Origin: Mycobacterium sp. DL99
Lineage (GTDB): Bacteria; Actinomycetota; Actinomycetes; Mycobacteriales; Mycobacteriaceae
Assembly (NCBI RefSeq): GCF_004762045.1
Contig: NZ_SJOM01000007.1
Coordinates: 3,131,920-3,195,919, forward strand
Direction of reading: 5' to 3'
Length of the DNA: 64,000 bases
Shown: one piece after another, positions 29,829 through 40,227 of the stretch
How the letters are laid out: every line of letters starts with the position of its first letter
How positions within the stretch are numbered: position 1 is the first letter of the stretch
Translations under genes and position numbers: made by a program
The notes under the pieces: model-generated
What the model saw: the letters and a program-made list of their open reading frames with translations, nothing else
Told to the model about the DNA's origin: nothing
Databases searched by the model: none

Positions 29829-32725
29829 GCACCGAAAGTGAACCCATCACGGAGCCGTTGCCGATAAGTAAGCGCCGGCCGTTCGTCGCGCGGATGGTTC
29901 GGCTGCTGTCGGTGCCGATCATCCTCGGATGGCTGGCGGTCACCGTCATCCTGAGTGTTGCCGTGCCCTCGCTGGAGCAGGTGGAGAAAGAGCATGCGGT
30001 AGCGATGGATCCCATCGCTGCACCGTCCTTCGAGGCGATGCAGCGCATGGGGCAACTGTTCGGCGAAGCCGGTTCGGGCGCTGTCGCGATGATCGTCCTG
30101 GAGGGTGAGCAACCCCTCGGCGATGCTGCGCACGGCTATTACGACGAGATGGTTCGGCAGTTGAAGGCCGACACCACGCATGTGGTGCACGTCCAGGATT
30201 TCTGGGGCGACCCGATGACCCAGGGCGCCGCGCAGAGTGTCGATGGCAAGGCCACTTACGTACAGGTGACTCTCACCAGCAACCAGGAGATATCGGCGGT
30301 CAAGTCCGTTGAGGCGATGCGCGCGATCGTGGACCGGATACCGGCGCCGCCGGGAGTCAAGACCTATGTGACGGGACCGGCTGCATTCGCCGCGGATCTG
30401 GGCCCGGCCGGCAACCGGACGGTGGGACTGGTCACCTCCTTGAGCCTCACGGTCATCTTCGTGATGTTGCTGCTCGTCTATCGATCGATCATCTCCGTCA
30501 TTCTGATGCTGGTGGTCGTCGGCATCGAATTGACGGTGGCCCGAGGGGTGGTGGCGTTACTCGGCAGCCTCGGGGTTATCGGTATCACCACATTTGTCGT
30601 CAATCTGCTGGTAGCGCTCGCGATCGCGGCGGGAACCGACTACGGCATCTTCTTCACGGGGCGCTACCAGGAGGCGCGCCAGGCCGGCGAGGATAAAGAA
30701 GAGGCGTTCTATACGACGTTCCACAGCGTCGCGAAGGTGGTCGTGGGTTCCGGCATGACGATCGCCGGGGCGATTCTCTGTCTGCACTTCACCCGCCTGC
30801 CGGTCTATCAAACTCTTGGCGTTCCCACTGCTGTGGGCATGGCCGCCGCCGTGTTGGTGGCCGTCACACTCGTTCCGGCGGTCATCGCGGTGGGTAGCCG
30901 CTTCGGGCTGTTCGAACCCAAGCGGAAGCTCACCACCCGTCGGTGGCGGAAGGTGGGCACGGCGGTCGTTCGGTGGCCGGGGCCCATTCTCGTTGCGACG
31001 TGCGCGGTCTCGCTCATCGGCCTGTTGGCGCTTCCCGCGTACAAGCCGAGCTTCAACGACCAGAATTACATCCCGCAGGACATCCCGGCCAATGTGGGTT
31101 ATGCGGCGGCGACGCGACACTTTCCCCAGTCATTGATGATGGCGCCCGATATTCTGTTGATCGAGGCCGACCACGACATGCGGAATCCGATCGATTTCCT
31201 GACCCTGAACAAGCTGGCCAAGGGCGTGCAATCCGTGCCGGGAGTTTCCATGGTTCAGGCGCCGACCCGTCCCGCCGGCGAGCCACTGAAACACTCGACG
31301 ATTCCGTTCATGCTCAGCATGAGCAACGCGTCTCAGACCCATTTGATGCCGTTCCAGCAGGATCGAATGGAAGACCTGCTGGTGCAGGCCGACGACATGA
31401 CGAAAACGATTGCCATCGTCAAGCGCATGCAGGCACTGACGGAAGAGATGGTCAGCACCACGCATAAAATGGTCGCCGATACCCACGAGCTGCAAACGGT
31501 GACCAATCAACTGCGCGACCATGTTGCGAACTTCGACGATTTCTTCCGACCGATCCGGAACTACTTCTACTGGGAACCGCACTGCTACACGATTCCGATC
31601 TGCTCGTCGATCAGAGGGGTTTTCGACACGCTCGACGGTATCGACCAAATTACCGTCAAGATGGTCAGCCTGGTCGACAATCTCGATAAACTCGACGCAA
31701 TTCTGCCGCAATTGGCCGCTCAGTTTCCGGTGATGATCTCGACCATGGAATCCACCCGAACCATGATGCTCACGATGCACAGCACCATGTCCGGGATCAT
31801 GGATCAAATGGAGGCGACAGCCGACAACGCCACCGCGATGGGCAAGGCATTCGACGCAGCGCAGAACGACGACTCCTTCTACCTGCCTCCGGAAGTCTTC
31901 GAGAACAAAGACTTCCAGCGCGTCATGGATATCTTCCTGTCACCGGACGGGAAGGCGGCCCGCATGCTCATCACCCAACGAGGCGACCCGGCAACGACCG
32001 AGGGCATGTCGCTGGTCGACCCGATCGAAACCGCGGCCGAAGAAGCGCTCAAGGGCACGCCGCTGCAAAATGCCACCATCTATCTCACAGGCACCGCAGC
32101 GTCCGTGAAAGACCTGGTCGAAGCGTCCAAATACGATCTTCTGATCGCGGCCGTCGCCGCGCTCTGCCTCATTTTCGGCATCATGCTCGTGGTGACGCGG
32201 AGCTTCGTCGCCGCCCTGGTGATCGTGGGCACGGTGGCGCTCTCGCTCGGCGCGGCCTTCGGGCTTTCCGTGCTCATCTGGCAGCACATCCTCGGCATGC
32301 CATTGAACTGGGTCGTGCTGGCGATGTCGGTGATCGTCCTGTTGGCGGTGGGCTCCGATTACAACCTGCTACTGGTGTCTCGGATGAAAGAGGAGATCGG
32401 CGCCGGCATCAACACCGGCATCATCCGGGCCATGGGCGGCAGCGGCAAGGTGGTGACGGCCGCCGGCCTGGTGTTCGCATTCACCATGTTGGCGATGGTC
32501 GTCAGTGACCTCGTCACGATCGGGCAGCTTGGTGCCACCATCGGCGTCGGTCTGTTGTTCGACACCCTGGTGGTACGCGCATTCATGACACCGGCGATCG
32601 CCGCGCTGCTGGGGCGGTGGTTCTGGTGGCCGCAGCGGGTGCACCCACGTCCGCTCAGTGCTGCAGGGCGCCCGTCCGGTCGCGGCCAGCTTGTGCGTTC
32701 CATCCTGCAGAGGGAAGAGCGCTGA
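29825..32725 (+). CDS. MmpL-family RND lipid transporter, first copy (MmpL4a-like)
   Basis: 966 residues. An RND-type exporter with two blocks of transmembrane helices, two periplasmic porter domains and a long periplasmic helical hairpin (about residues 510-670). The proton-relay Asp-Tyr pairs are present in both halves ([14 protein letters not shown] near 270 and [14 protein letters not shown] near 845). In GPL-producing mycobacteria a pair of such genes follows mmpS4 and exports the glycopeptidolipid; the same role is inferred here for the island's product. Coupled to mmpS by a 4-base overlap. Confidence 0.92.
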   Translation: MSTESEPITEPLPISKRRPFVARMVRLLSVPIILGWLAVTVILSVAVPSLEQVEKEHAVAMDPIAAPSFEAMQRMGQLFGEAGSGAVAMIVLEGEQPLGDAAHGYYDEMVRQLKADTTHVVHVQDFWGDPMTQGAAQSVDGKATYVQVTLTSNQEISAVKSVEAMRAIVDRIPAPPGVKTYVTGPAAFAADLGPAGNRTVGLVTSLSLTVIFVMLLLVYRSIISVILMLVVVGIELTVARGVVALLGSLGVIGITTFVVNLLVALAIAAGTDYGIFFTGRYQEARQAGEDKEEAFYTTFHSVAKVVVGSGMTIAGAILCLHFTRLPVYQTLGVPTAVGMAAAVLVAVTLVPAVIAVGSRFGLFEPKRKLTTRRWRKVGTAVVRWPGPILVATCAVSLIGLLALPAYKPSFNDQNYIPQDIPANVGYAAATRHFPQSLMMAPDILLIEADHDMRNPIDFLTLNKLAKGVQSVPGVSMVQAPTRPAGEPLKHSTIPFMLSMSNASQTHLMPFQQDRMEDLLVQADDMTKTIAIVKRMQALTEEMVSTTHKMVADTHELQTVTNQLRDHVANFDDFFRPIRNYFYWEPHCYTIPICSSIRGVFDTLDGIDQITVKMVSLVDNLDKLDAILPQLAAQFPVMISTMESTRTMMLTMHSTMSGIMDQMEATADNATAMGKAFDAAQNDDSFYLPPEVFENKDFQRVMDIFLSPDGKAARMLITQRGDPATTEGMSLVDPIETAAEEALKGTPLQNATIYLTGTAASVKDLVEASKYDLLIAAVAALCLIFGIMLVVTRSFVAALVIVGTVALSLGAAFGLSVLIWQHILGMPLNWVVLAMSVIVLLAVGSDYNLLLVSRMKEEIGAGINTGIIRAMGGSGKVVTAAGLVFAFTMLAMVVSDLVTIGQLGATIGVGLLFDTLVVRAFMTPAIAALLGRWFWWPQRVHPRPLSAAGRPSGRGQLVRSILQREER

Positions 32726-35554
32726 CTGTCATGAACGCGTCCTCCTTCTGTGCGGTGAAGGCCGCATGAGCAATCGGCACACAAGCGACCGGCCACCGTT
32801 GATCGCTCGGGCGATCTATCGGCTGTCGGTGCCGATCATTCTCGGCTGGCTGGCGATCATCGCCGTCGTCACGTTCGCAGTTCCGTCACTGGAACAAGTC
32901 GGGCGGGAAAGCTCCGTATCGCTGGTTCCCAAGGATGCGCCGTCGTTTCGGGCGATGCAGCGCATGGGCGAGGTGTTCAAGGAATCCGATTCCGACAGCG
33001 TGGCGATGATCGTCTTGGAGGGCGACAAACCCCTCGGTGAGGACGCGCGCCGCTACTACGACGATTTGGTTCGTCAGTTGCGAGCCGACACGACGCACGT
33101 GCAGCACGTTCAGGATTACTGGGGGGACTCACTCACCGCGTCGGGTGTTCAGAGTGCCGATGACCTGAGTGTCTATGTCCAGCTGAATCTCGCGGGCAAC
33201 CAAGGTCAAGCCCTGGCCAACGAATCTGTGGAAGCGGTCCGTGGCATCGTGGAAAAGACCCCACCGCCGCCCGGGGTCAAGGCGTATGTCACGGGTCCTG
33301 CGCCTCTGATCACGGACATGAACCACGCCGGCGATACGTCGATCATGAAGATCACGCTGGTGACTCTGGTGGTCATCTTCACGGTGCTGCTCTTTGTGTA
33401 TCGCTCGATCATCACTGTCGTCCTTTTGCTGGCCATGGTCGGAATACAGGTACAGGCGGCCCGGGGAGTGGTCGCGTTCCTCGGCGATCACCAGGTTCTC
33501 GGACTATCCACTTTTGCGGTGAATCTGCTGGTATCGCTCGGAATCGCGGTCGGAACGGATTACGGAATATTCTTCATCGGGCGGTATCACGAGGCCCGTC
33601 AAGCCGGCGAGGATCGCGAAACCGCGTTCTACACCACCTATCGCAGTGTCGCCAAGGTGGTTGTGGCTTCAGGTTTGACGATTGCCGGAGCCATTTACTG
33701 TCTGAGCTTCACGCGGCTGCCGTATTTCGAAACGATGGGTATTCCGTCCGCTGTGGGGATGGCGGTTGCTGTCGCAGTGGCCGTCACACTGGTTCCGGCC
33801 GTCATCGCCGTCGGCGGGCGTTTCGGGCTGTTCGAACCGAAGCGGAAGCTCATGGTCCGCCGGTGGCGGGGGGTCGGTACGGCCGTGGTGCGGTGGCCGG
33901 TGCCCATTCTCGCCGGCGCGTGTGCGGTGGCGTTTGTCGGACTGTTGGCGCTGCCCGGATACCAAACCAGCTACGACGACCGGCTGTATGTGCCCAAAGA
34001 TATCCCGGCCAACGTCGGCTATACGGCTGCCGAGCGCCATTTTCCCGAGTCACGTATGACGCCCGATATCCTCATGCTCGAAGCCGACCATGATATGCGC
34101 AATCCGACAGATTTCTTGGTGCTGCACAAGCTGGCCAAGCGGATCTTCGCGGTGCCCGGGATTGCCACGGTGCAGAGCATTACCCGGCCTGAGGGCAGCC
34201 CGATCGAGCGCACTTCGATACCGTTTCAAATCAGCCTGCAAAGCGCCGGACTCCGTCAGATCGTGCCGTTCGCGAAAGATCGCATGGAAGGCATGTTGAA
34301 GCAGGCGGACGACATGCAGAGAATGATCACCCAGATGGAGGGCACTCACAATCTGATGAAGTTGATCGGCTCGATCACTCACAACACCGTCGAGGTGACC
34401 GGGGAGACTGCCGAACTTACTGATGATCTGATGGCCACCGTTTCAAATTTCGACGACTTCTTCCGGCCGATTCGCAATTACTTGTATTGGGAAGGCCACT
34501 GCTACGACATTCCCATTTGCTTCGCCATTCGATCGGTGTTCGACGCGCTTGATAGCACCGACCAGCTCAGCCTTCAGATGCACAAACTTCTTGACAACTT
34601 GGTAAAAATGGATGGGTTGCAGGCGCAGCTCGTCACTCAGTTGCCGCCGATGATCGAGATCATGAAGTCGATGCGCACCATGATGCTGACAATGCACAGC
34701 ACCATGTCCGGAATGATCGCCATCATGGAGGAGACGACGTCGAACGCCAGCTCGATGGGAAAGATCTACGACGCCTCCCAGAACGACGACTCCTTTTATC
34801 TGCCGCCGGAAGTGTTCGAGAACAAGGACTTCCAAAAGGCGATGAGCCTGTTCTTTTCGCCCGACGGGAAGGCAGTCCGGCTGATCCTCACGCACCGGGG
34901 TGATCCTGGAACGCCCGAGGGCATCTCTCGGGTCGATGCGGTGCGGACGGCGGCCGAGGAGGCGATCAAGGTGACGCCGCTGCAGAACGCTTCCATCCAC
35001 CTCGCCGGAACCGCTGCGACATATAAGGATCTGCGAGACGGGTCAAAATACGACCTCTTGATCGCGGGCGTCGCGGCGCTCTGTCTGATCTTCGGCATCA
35101 TGCTGGTTGTAACGCGTAGTTTCGTCGCCGCCCTGGTCATCGTGGGCACGGTGGCGCTTTCGCTCGGTGCGGCGTTCGGCCTTTCGGTCCTGGTGTGGCA
35201 GTACATCCTCGGCATCGAATTGCACTGGCTCGTCTTGGCGATGTCGGTGATCGTTCTATTGGCGGTGGGTTCTGATTACAACCTGCTGCTGGTGTCTCGG
35301 ATGAAAGAAGAGGTCGGCGCCGGGATCAATACGGGCATCATCCGGGCGATGGGCGGCACGGGCAAGGTGGTGACGACCGCGGGCCTGGTGTTCGCGTTCA
35401 CCATGTTGTCGATGGTGGTCAGTGATCTGCGGATCATCGGGCAGGTGGGTTCCACCATCGGTTTGGGCTTGATGTTCGACACCTTGGTGGTGCGTGCATT
35501 CATGACACCGGCGATCGCCGCGCTGCTCGGGCGGTGGTTCTGGTGGCCGCTGCG
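32129..35554 (+). repeat. long homologous tract shared by the two mmpL genes
   Basis: The 3' ends of the two mmpL genes (about 32129-32640 and 35045-35554) are nearly identical over long stretches in DNA as well as protein, more than the 5' parts. This points to tandem duplication with later homogenisation. Confidence 0.65.
32731..32769 (+). pseudogene. remnant of a second mmpS (last 13 codons)
   Basis: This 12-codon ORF plus stop encodes [12 protein letters not shown]. It aligns without gaps to the C-terminal end of the intact MmpS ([12 protein letters not shown]), and the DNA of the last 15 bases, including the ATGA overlap with the next mmpL, is identical. The simplest reading is that an mmpS-mmpL pair was duplicated and the second mmpS was deleted except for its tail. 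The mini-ORF still has its own ATG and could couple translation to mmpL4b. Confidence 0.7.
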
Positions 35555-35633
35555 GGTCCGTCAGCGGCCCTCCAGTGCGGTTCTGGGCCCGGTGACGGTG
35601 CCCGCTGATCCACTGGTCAAGCAGGAAGCCTGA
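32766..35633 (+). CDS. MmpL-family RND lipid transporter, second copy (MmpL4b-like)
   Basis: 955 residues from the ATG at 32766. It is closely similar to the first MmpL along its whole length, with the same Asp-Tyr motifs ([14 protein letters not shown] and [14 protein letters not shown]), two periplasmic porter domains and the central helical hairpin. It is preceded by the mmpS remnant. The two MmpL proteins probably act as a heteromeric exporter with one MmpS, as proposed for MmpL4a/MmpL4b in GPL transport. Confidence 0.92.
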   Translation: MSNRHTSDRPPLIARAIYRLSVPIILGWLAIIAVVTFAVPSLEQVGRESSVSLVPKDAPSFRAMQRMGEVFKESDSDSVAMIVLEGDKPLGEDARRYYDDLVRQLRADTTHVQHVQDYWGDSLTASGVQSADDLSVYVQLNLAGNQGQALANESVEAVRGIVEKTPPPPGVKAYVTGPAPLITDMNHAGDTSIMKITLVTLVVIFTVLLFVYRSIITVVLLLAMVGIQVQAARGVVAFLGDHQVLGLSTFAVNLLVSLGIAVGTDYGIFFIGRYHEARQAGEDRETAFYTTYRSVAKVVVASGLTIAGAIYCLSFTRLPYFETMGIPSAVGMAVAVAVAVTLVPAVIAVGGRFGLFEPKRKLMVRRWRGVGTAVVRWPVPILAGACAVAFVGLLALPGYQTSYDDRLYVPKDIPANVGYTAAERHFPESRMTPDILMLEADHDMRNPTDFLVLHKLAKRIFAVPGIATVQSITRPEGSPIERTSIPFQISLQSAGLRQIVPFAKDRMEGMLKQADDMQRMITQMEGTHNLMKLIGSITHNTVEVTGETAELTDDLMATVSNFDDFFRPIRNYLYWEGHCYDIPICFAIRSVFDALDSTDQLSLQMHKLLDNLVKMDGLQAQLVTQLPPMIEIMKSMRTMMLTMHSTMSGMIAIMEETTSNASSMGKIYDASQNDDSFYLPPEVFENKDFQKAMSLFFSPDGKAVRLILTHRGDPGTPEGISRVDAVRTAAEEAIKVTPLQNASIHLAGTAATYKDLRDGSKYDLLIAGVAALCLIFGIMLVVTRSFVAALVIVGTVALSLGAAFGLSVLVWQYILGIELHWLVLAMSVIVLLAVGSDYNLLLVSRMKEEVGAGINTGIIRAMGGTGKVVTTAGLVFAFTMLSMVVSDLRIIGQVGSTIGLGLMFDTLVVRAFMTPAIAALLGRWFWWPLRVRQRPSSAVLGPVTVPADPLVKQEA

Positions 35634-35731
35634 TTTCGCGCTGTTGTCGAGCTGGACAAAGTATGGGTGAGATCGGCCCAGGCCGATTACAGTCGGAAGG
35701 TCGGGAGCAGTGCTAGGGAGGAAGTTTGAAT

Positions 35732-36070
35732 ATGTTCCGTCTGTCGTTGACCAGACTGGCCGTCGGGCTTGGCGGCCTGGCTTTGTCGTTGACCGCCGGA
35801 GCCGGGATTGCGTCCGCGGGGCCAAATCTGGATTCGGCCATCAACACGACGTGCAGTTACCCGCAGTTGGTGTCGGCGCTCGATGCGCAAGATCCCCAAG
35901 TCCGGCAGGCATTCGATCAATCGCCGATACTGCAGCGTGGCTTACGCCAATTCATAGCCGACCCACCGGAGAAGCGGGCGAGGACGGCCCAGGATGTGGC
36001 CAATGCTCCGATGTTTCAGCCGTACCTCGGCACTATCGAGCAGGCTTTCAATACCTGCAGCAACTTCTGA
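35732..36070 (+). CDS. secreted haemophore-related (MHB-type) protein
   Basis: 112 residues from the ATG at 35732, with GGGAGGA at 35716-35722. A signal peptide ends near GIASA (about residue 29). The mature part has the mycobacterial haemophore pattern: TTCSYPQLVSALDAQDP near its start, a Pro-rich middle, and FNTCSNF at the end, so one disulfide is likely. Members include the haem-binding Rv0203. It lies about 100 bases after mmpL, likely in the same transcript. Haem binding is family knowledge and not certain for this member. Confidence 0.8.
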   Translation: MFRLSLTRLAVGLGGLALSLTAGAGIASAGPNLDSAINTTCSYPQLVSALDAQDPQVRQAFDQSPILQRGLRQFIADPPEKRARTAQDVANAPMFQPYLGTIEQAFNTCSNF

Positions 36071-36395
36071 TCCCGAGATGGGCGCCACCATCTCGGGTTC
36101 CAGCTGGGGAGAGGCCCGCAGGGCCTAGCCGTTCGCAAGGGTTGTCCGGTGCCTGGGTTTCGCCAGTTGGGTGCGCCGGGCGGCCCGGAGGTTTTGCGGC
36201 ATATGGCAATTCGCGGCGGCGGCACGGCATCTCCGAATATTCTGCCGTCATGAGTCAGACCCCATGCAACGCCGCGCAGCACACCGCAGGATCTCCTTCC
36301 GGGGGTCCAGCGACTGCGAACATCGACCAATTGGACGTAACGGCGGACCATCGCGGTCCTGGGCTGTCCGTGGCAGCGTTGACGGAGTTGGGCTT
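36071..36395 (+). promoter_or_regulatory. 325-bp gap before the sulfotransferase with a possible leaderless promoter
   Basis: The only signals seen are a TATTCT -10-like hexamer at 36238-36243 placed 6 bases before an ATG at 36250, which would give a leaderless transcript, and the 49-codon ORF that follows from it. No clear -35 element is present. Confidence 0.35.
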
Positions 36396-36399
36396 GTGA
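36250..36399 (+). CDS. possible small leader protein of 49 residues
   Basis: An ORF starting MSQTPCNAAQHTAG runs to a TGA that overlaps the GTG of the sulfotransferase gene as GTGA. It starts just after a -10-like hexamer, so it could be made from a leaderless mRNA and couple translation to the sulfotransferase. The composition (Ala, Thr, Gly, Pro) gives no domain. It may equally be chance in GC-rich DNA. Confidence 0.3.
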   Translation: MSQTPCNAAQHTAGSPSGGPATANIDQLDVTADHRGPGLSVAALTELGL

Positions 36400-37364
36400 A
36401 CCCGGCCGGACACAGCGGGTCTGCGGCCCGCCCGGTCGCCTTGTTCGTCTTGGGTGTGCCTCGATCTGGAACGTCGGCGGTTACCCGGGTCCTGTCTCTG
36501 TGCGGTGCGACGCTCCCGGCTGGGTTGTCGGGCGCCGACCCGCGCAACCCGCGTGGCTACTGGGAGCCGCGCGCTTCCCTTCATCTGAACAACACGATTC
36601 TGCGCAGCCACGGCAGCGCCGTGTTCGACCCGTCACTCCGCCTGCAAGAGGACGGCGGATTCGATGCCGACCAGAAGGCCGCCTGCGTCAACAAAATTGG
36701 ACAGTATCTCTCTACGTTGCCGTCTGCGCCGGTCGTGCTCATCAAGGATCTGCAGATAACCCTGCTGACCAGTTTGTGGTTCGAGGCCGCGCGGCAGGCC
36801 GGCTTCGACATCGCGGTCGTGAACATGGTGCGCCCCCCTCAGGAGGTCATCGCATCGGGTGCGGCGGACTTCCTGACACTGCCGGAGCTCGGGAGTGCGC
36901 TGTGGCTGAAGTTCAATTTGTTGGCCGAGAGCGACACCCGCGATGTGCCGCGGGTGTTCGTCGAGTACGCCAACCTGCTCGATGATTGGCGTCGGGAGGT
37001 GAAACGGATTTCCGTAGCACTCGGGATCGATCTCGAGACGCGGGATGAGGCCGCCATCGACGAGTTCCTCACACCGGATCTCCACCGTCAGCGACACACC
37101 GGCCCGGTGACGGAAACCTTCGGCACTGACTGGATCTCTGTCGTCTACGAGGCGCTGCACGCGGCGGCGCGGGACGAACCCTGGGATCAGTCTGCGCTGG
37201 ATCGGGTCTATGCCGAATATCGTGCGAGCGAACAGGGTTTCCGGAAGGTGTTCGAGAATTCCGGTCGCTTGCACAAGCTCAACCGATTCATCCGGCCATC
37301 AATCCTGAAGTTCCGTTACGAGGTCGTTGCTCTGGCTCACCGGCGCCGTGGAACCTGGGCTTGA
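36396..37364 (+). CDS. PAPS-dependent sulfotransferase
   Basis: 322 residues from the GTG at 36396 (a longer frame reaches 36171). The P-loop-like 5'-phosphosulfate-binding motif LGVPRSGTSAVTRVL is at about residue 17. Later segments typical of the fold include VLIKDLQITLL and VFVEYANLLDDWRREVKRI, where the 3'-phosphate contact lies. It would move sulfate from PAPS to a hydroxyl, here most simply on a sugar of the island's glycolipid. It shares one base with the next gene, so the two are coupled. Confidence 0.82.
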   Translation: MNPAGHSGSAARPVALFVLGVPRSGTSAVTRVLSLCGATLPAGLSGADPRNPRGYWEPRASLHLNNTILRSHGSAVFDPSLRLQEDGGFDADQKAACVNKIGQYLSTLPSAPVVLIKDLQITLLTSLWFEAARQAGFDIAVVNMVRPPQEVIASGAADFLTLPELGSALWLKFNLLAESDTRDVPRVFVEYANLLDDWRREVKRISVALGIDLETRDEAAIDEFLTPDLHRQRHTGPVTETFGTDWISVVYEALHAAARDEPWDQSALDRVYAEYRASEQGFRKVFENSGRLHKLNRFIRPSILKFRYEVVALAHRRRGTWA

Positions 37365-38749
37365 TGAAAACGCGCCGCGCATCCAAAGGGTCTGTACGGC
37401 CGGACAATCGGCTCGCATTGGCAGACGAAGCACTGCTGACGGAGCATCACGCCGCGGGCATGAACGTGGTCATCCAGGTCACGTGGCTATATGACCGTGC
37501 TGTCGATCTCGACGGGTTACGTCGTTTCCATCATTTTCTCGGTCAGGGGTTGTTGGGTCGCCGCATCGAACGCCCGGCGTTACCGATCGCCCGGCATCGG
37601 TGGGTCGTAGATCGCGGGCCCTCAGACGTCGACGTCGCCGAGTCGACCCGCCCGCGCGCTGAATTCAGTGACTGGGTCGATGAACGTTCGCAACTTCCGG
37701 TAAATGCGGAATCGGGTCCGGGCTGGCACATCGGTGTCCTTCCCCTCGACGACGGCACGACCGGGGTCAGCCTGGTACTTTCGCACAACTTGATCGACGG
37801 CCTAGGGCTCGCGCTCGTCATCGTCGAAGGGGCCGTGGGCAAGACGCGCGATCTCGGGTACCCCCCGCCACTATCGCGCCCTCGACTGCGTGCCTTGGGA
37901 CAGGATGCCCGACAGACGGCCCGGGACGTGCCGAATGCCGCCAGGGCGCTTGTCAGTGCAGTGAAATCCGCTCGAAAACAGACTCGCACCGCGGCTGAGG
38001 GTGACCGGTCATCGGCACCACGGCCCGCGCCCGCCAAGGCGGTCGGCGCCGATGAGGTTGTCCTCGTGCCGGCCCTCACGATCTTCGTCGACCTGGATGA
38101 CTGGGACGCGCGAGCAGAGGCTCTCGGCGGAGCGAGTCATACACTGGCCGCGGCCTTCGCCGCCAAGTTCGGGGAACGTATCGGGCGCGTACGCGCGACG
38201 GACGGCGCCGTCACCCTTCAGATTCCGATCAGCGACCGCACGGACGAGGACGACACACGCGCGATGGCACTCTCGTACGCGCGCGTCACCGTCGACCCGA
38301 CGCAGTCCACAACCGATCTGCGCGAAATCCGGGCTGCCATCAAGCAGACGCTGCGGACGTTGAAAGAGACACCAGACGAGTCCAAGCAACTCCTGTGGCT
38401 GCCGTCATTTGTGCCGAAGCGAATGCTGAAACAGATGGTGGCCAGGGCGCCCGCCGATCCCGACCAGCCGGTGTTTGCTTCTCACCTCGGCGATTTGAGC
38501 TCATTGATCAGCCAGGCCGACGGCACCGCAGCGCCTTTCGCCAACGCGCGAACGACTGGGCAACAGGAATCGCGACAGCTTCTCGAACGAACAGGTGGCC
38601 GCACCGTCATCCTCTCGGGACGCATAAGCGGCAAGATCTTCATCAGCGTGGGCGCCTACCAGCCCGGCGCGGAGAACACCACGTGCGCTTTGCGTGAACT
38701 GGCCGCGAAAACGCTGACCGATTTCGGCCTTACCGGGGAAATTCACTGA
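37364..38749 (+). CDS. condensation-fold acyltransferase (PapA/WES-like)
   Basis: 461 residues. The sequence has the architecture of CoA-dependent acyltransferases of the condensation superfamily: an N-terminal ALADEALLTEHH segment, the catalytic HxxxDG motif in SHNLIDGLGLAL (about residue 147), a Pro/Arg-rich linker and a second lobe ending ILSGRISGKIFISVGAY. The first His of the usual HHxxxDG is Ser, as in several related families. It probably acylates the lipid's sugar or peptide. Starts at ATG 37364 (or TTG 37361), overlapping the sulfotransferase stop. Confidence 0.7.
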   Translation: MKTRRASKGSVRPDNRLALADEALLTEHHAAGMNVVIQVTWLYDRAVDLDGLRRFHHFLGQGLLGRRIERPALPIARHRWVVDRGPSDVDVAESTRPRAEFSDWVDERSQLPVNAESGPGWHIGVLPLDDGTTGVSLVLSHNLIDGLGLALVIVEGAVGKTRDLGYPPPLSRPRLRALGQDARQTARDVPNAARALVSAVKSARKQTRTAAEGDRSSAPRPAPAKAVGADEVVLVPALTIFVDLDDWDARAEALGGASHTLAAAFAAKFGERIGRVRATDGAVTLQIPISDRTDEDDTRAMALSYARVTVDPTQSTTDLREIRAAIKQTLRTLKETPDESKQLLWLPSFVPKRMLKQMVARAPADPDQPVFASHLGDLSSLISQADGTAAPFANARTTGQQESRQLLERTGGRTVILSGRISGKIFISVGAYQPGAENTTCALRELAAKTLTDFGLTGEIH

Positions 38750-38854
38750 CGCACGCGTAAACCCTGGGTAGCCTTTGCGGTTCGACCCCGAACATTCGGT
38801 GCTACAGCGTTGCTGGCAACAGGTCGAATGGAATCTCACGTCGAAAGAAGCGCA

Positions 38855-40141
38855 ATGAAGTTGGTGCTGGCAAGCTATGGAACTCGCGGCGATGTGGAGC
38901 CTTGCGTCGCGGTCGGTTGCGAGTTGCTGCGCCGCGGGCACGACGTGCGTCTGGCGGTCTCGCCGGACCTGGTGGGCTTCGCTGAGGCGGCCGGCCTTCC
39001 AACGGTCCCTTACGGGCCGGACACCGCGGTGTGGTCGGATGCGCACCGGGACTTCTGGATCCGGTTCTTCGGTAACTTCTGGAAGGTCCAGGAACTGGCC
39101 AAACTGATGCGCGAGATGCGCGAGATCGGGGAGTCCGTCGTCCAGTTCTGGGAGGAAATCTCCACCACGCTGAAGTCGCTGGCGGACGGGGCCGACCTGC
39201 TCGTCACATTTCTCAATTTCGAGCCGCCTGCCGCGAATGTTGCAGAGTATTACGGTATTCCGATGGCCACCGTGCACGTCTCACCGGTGCGGCCCAACGG
39301 TCGGATGCTGGCCTTCCTGCCGCCCTCGTTGGGGCGCTACGCGTTGAAGGTGTACGAGTGGGCGAATTGGCGTGGGGTGAAGAAGTTCGACGACGCCCAG
39401 CGCCGCACACTGGGGCTGCCGAAGGCCAGCGGTTCCTCGCCACGACGGATCACCGAACGCGGATCACTGGAGATACAGGCCTACGATCAGGTTTGCTTTC
39501 CCGGACTGGCCACCGAATGGGCGAAATGGGAGAACCAAAGGCCCTTTGTCGGTGCGCTCACCATGGAGTTGACAACGGAGGCCGATGACGAGGTCGCCAC
39601 GTGGATTGCCACAGGCACGCCGCCAATTTTCTTCAGCTTCGGCAGCACTCCGGTCAAGTCTCCCGCTGACACGCTCGCCATGATCGAGGCCGCTTGCGCC
39701 GAATTGGGCGAGCGGGCGTTGGTGTGCGCCGCATCGAGTGACTTCGGCCAGACCTCTGATTCCGGCCGAGTCAAGGTCGTGGACACGATGAATTTCGCGG
39801 CCGTATTTCCAGCCTGTCGCGCGCTTGTCCACCACGGTGGCATGGGCACCATGTCCGCGGGGCTGCGGGCCGGAGTCCCCATGCTGGTTTTCTGGACGGC
39901 GCTCGATCAGGCGCTCTGGGCGGCTCGTGTCAAACAGCTGAAAGTTGGTCTAGGTCGTCGAATCTCGTCTGTCACCAGCGGCTCACTCGTTGCGGACCTG
40001 CGCACGATTCTCGATCCGGAATATGTCGCGCGGGCCCGTGAGGTGGCTACTCAGATGACTCAACCGGACGAAAGCGTTGTCAACACCGCAGATCTTCTGG
40101 AACGTTTCGCCAATCAAGGCTTCCTCACTGACGTCGGGTAG
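38855..40141 (+). CDS. GPL-type glycosyltransferase, copy 1
   Basis: 428 residues from ATG 38855. GT-B fold of the GT1/GT28 type: N-terminal LASYGTRGDVEPCVAVGCELLRRGH acceptor domain and C-terminal nucleotide-sugar site FHHGG-like (VHHGGMGTMSAGLRAGVPML). It is closely related to mycobacterial Gtf1-Gtf3, which put 6-deoxytalose and rhamnose on glycopeptidolipids. Which sugar it moves cannot be told. It converges on a Gap gene with a strong hairpin between them. Confidence 0.9.
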   Translation: MKLVLASYGTRGDVEPCVAVGCELLRRGHDVRLAVSPDLVGFAEAAGLPTVPYGPDTAVWSDAHRDFWIRFFGNFWKVQELAKLMREMREIGESVVQFWEEISTTLKSLADGADLLVTFLNFEPPAANVAEYYGIPMATVHVSPVRPNGRMLAFLPPSLGRYALKVYEWANWRGVKKFDDAQRRTLGLPKASGSSPRRITERGSLEIQAYDQVCFPGLATEWAKWENQRPFVGALTMELTTEADDEVATWIATGTPPIFFSFGSTPVKSPADTLAMIEAACAELGERALVCAASSDFGQTSDSGRVKVVDTMNFAAVFPACRALVHHGGMGTMSAGLRAGVPMLVFWTALDQALWAARVKQLKVGLGRRISSVTSGSLVADLRTILDPEYVARAREVATQMTQPDESVVNTADLLERFANQGFLTDVG

Positions 40142-40189
40142 CCATCGCAGTTCCTTCGTCCCCATGAGGCGGATGGGTACACGGCACCG

Positions 40190-40227
40190 CTTGGGCATCC
40201 GAGCTTCCAGCTCAGAGGATGCCCAAG
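40190..40227. terminator. strong bidirectional hairpin between glycosyltransferase and gap-like gene
   Basis: A perfect 11-bp inverted repeat (CTTGGGCATCC / GGATGCCCAAG) encloses a second perfect 5-bp inverted repeat (GAGCT-TCC-AGCTC). The structure spans the stop codon of the minus-strand gene, whose TGA lies inside the loop region. It lies between two convergent genes, where a bidirectional terminator is expected. It lacks a U-run. Confidence 0.65.
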
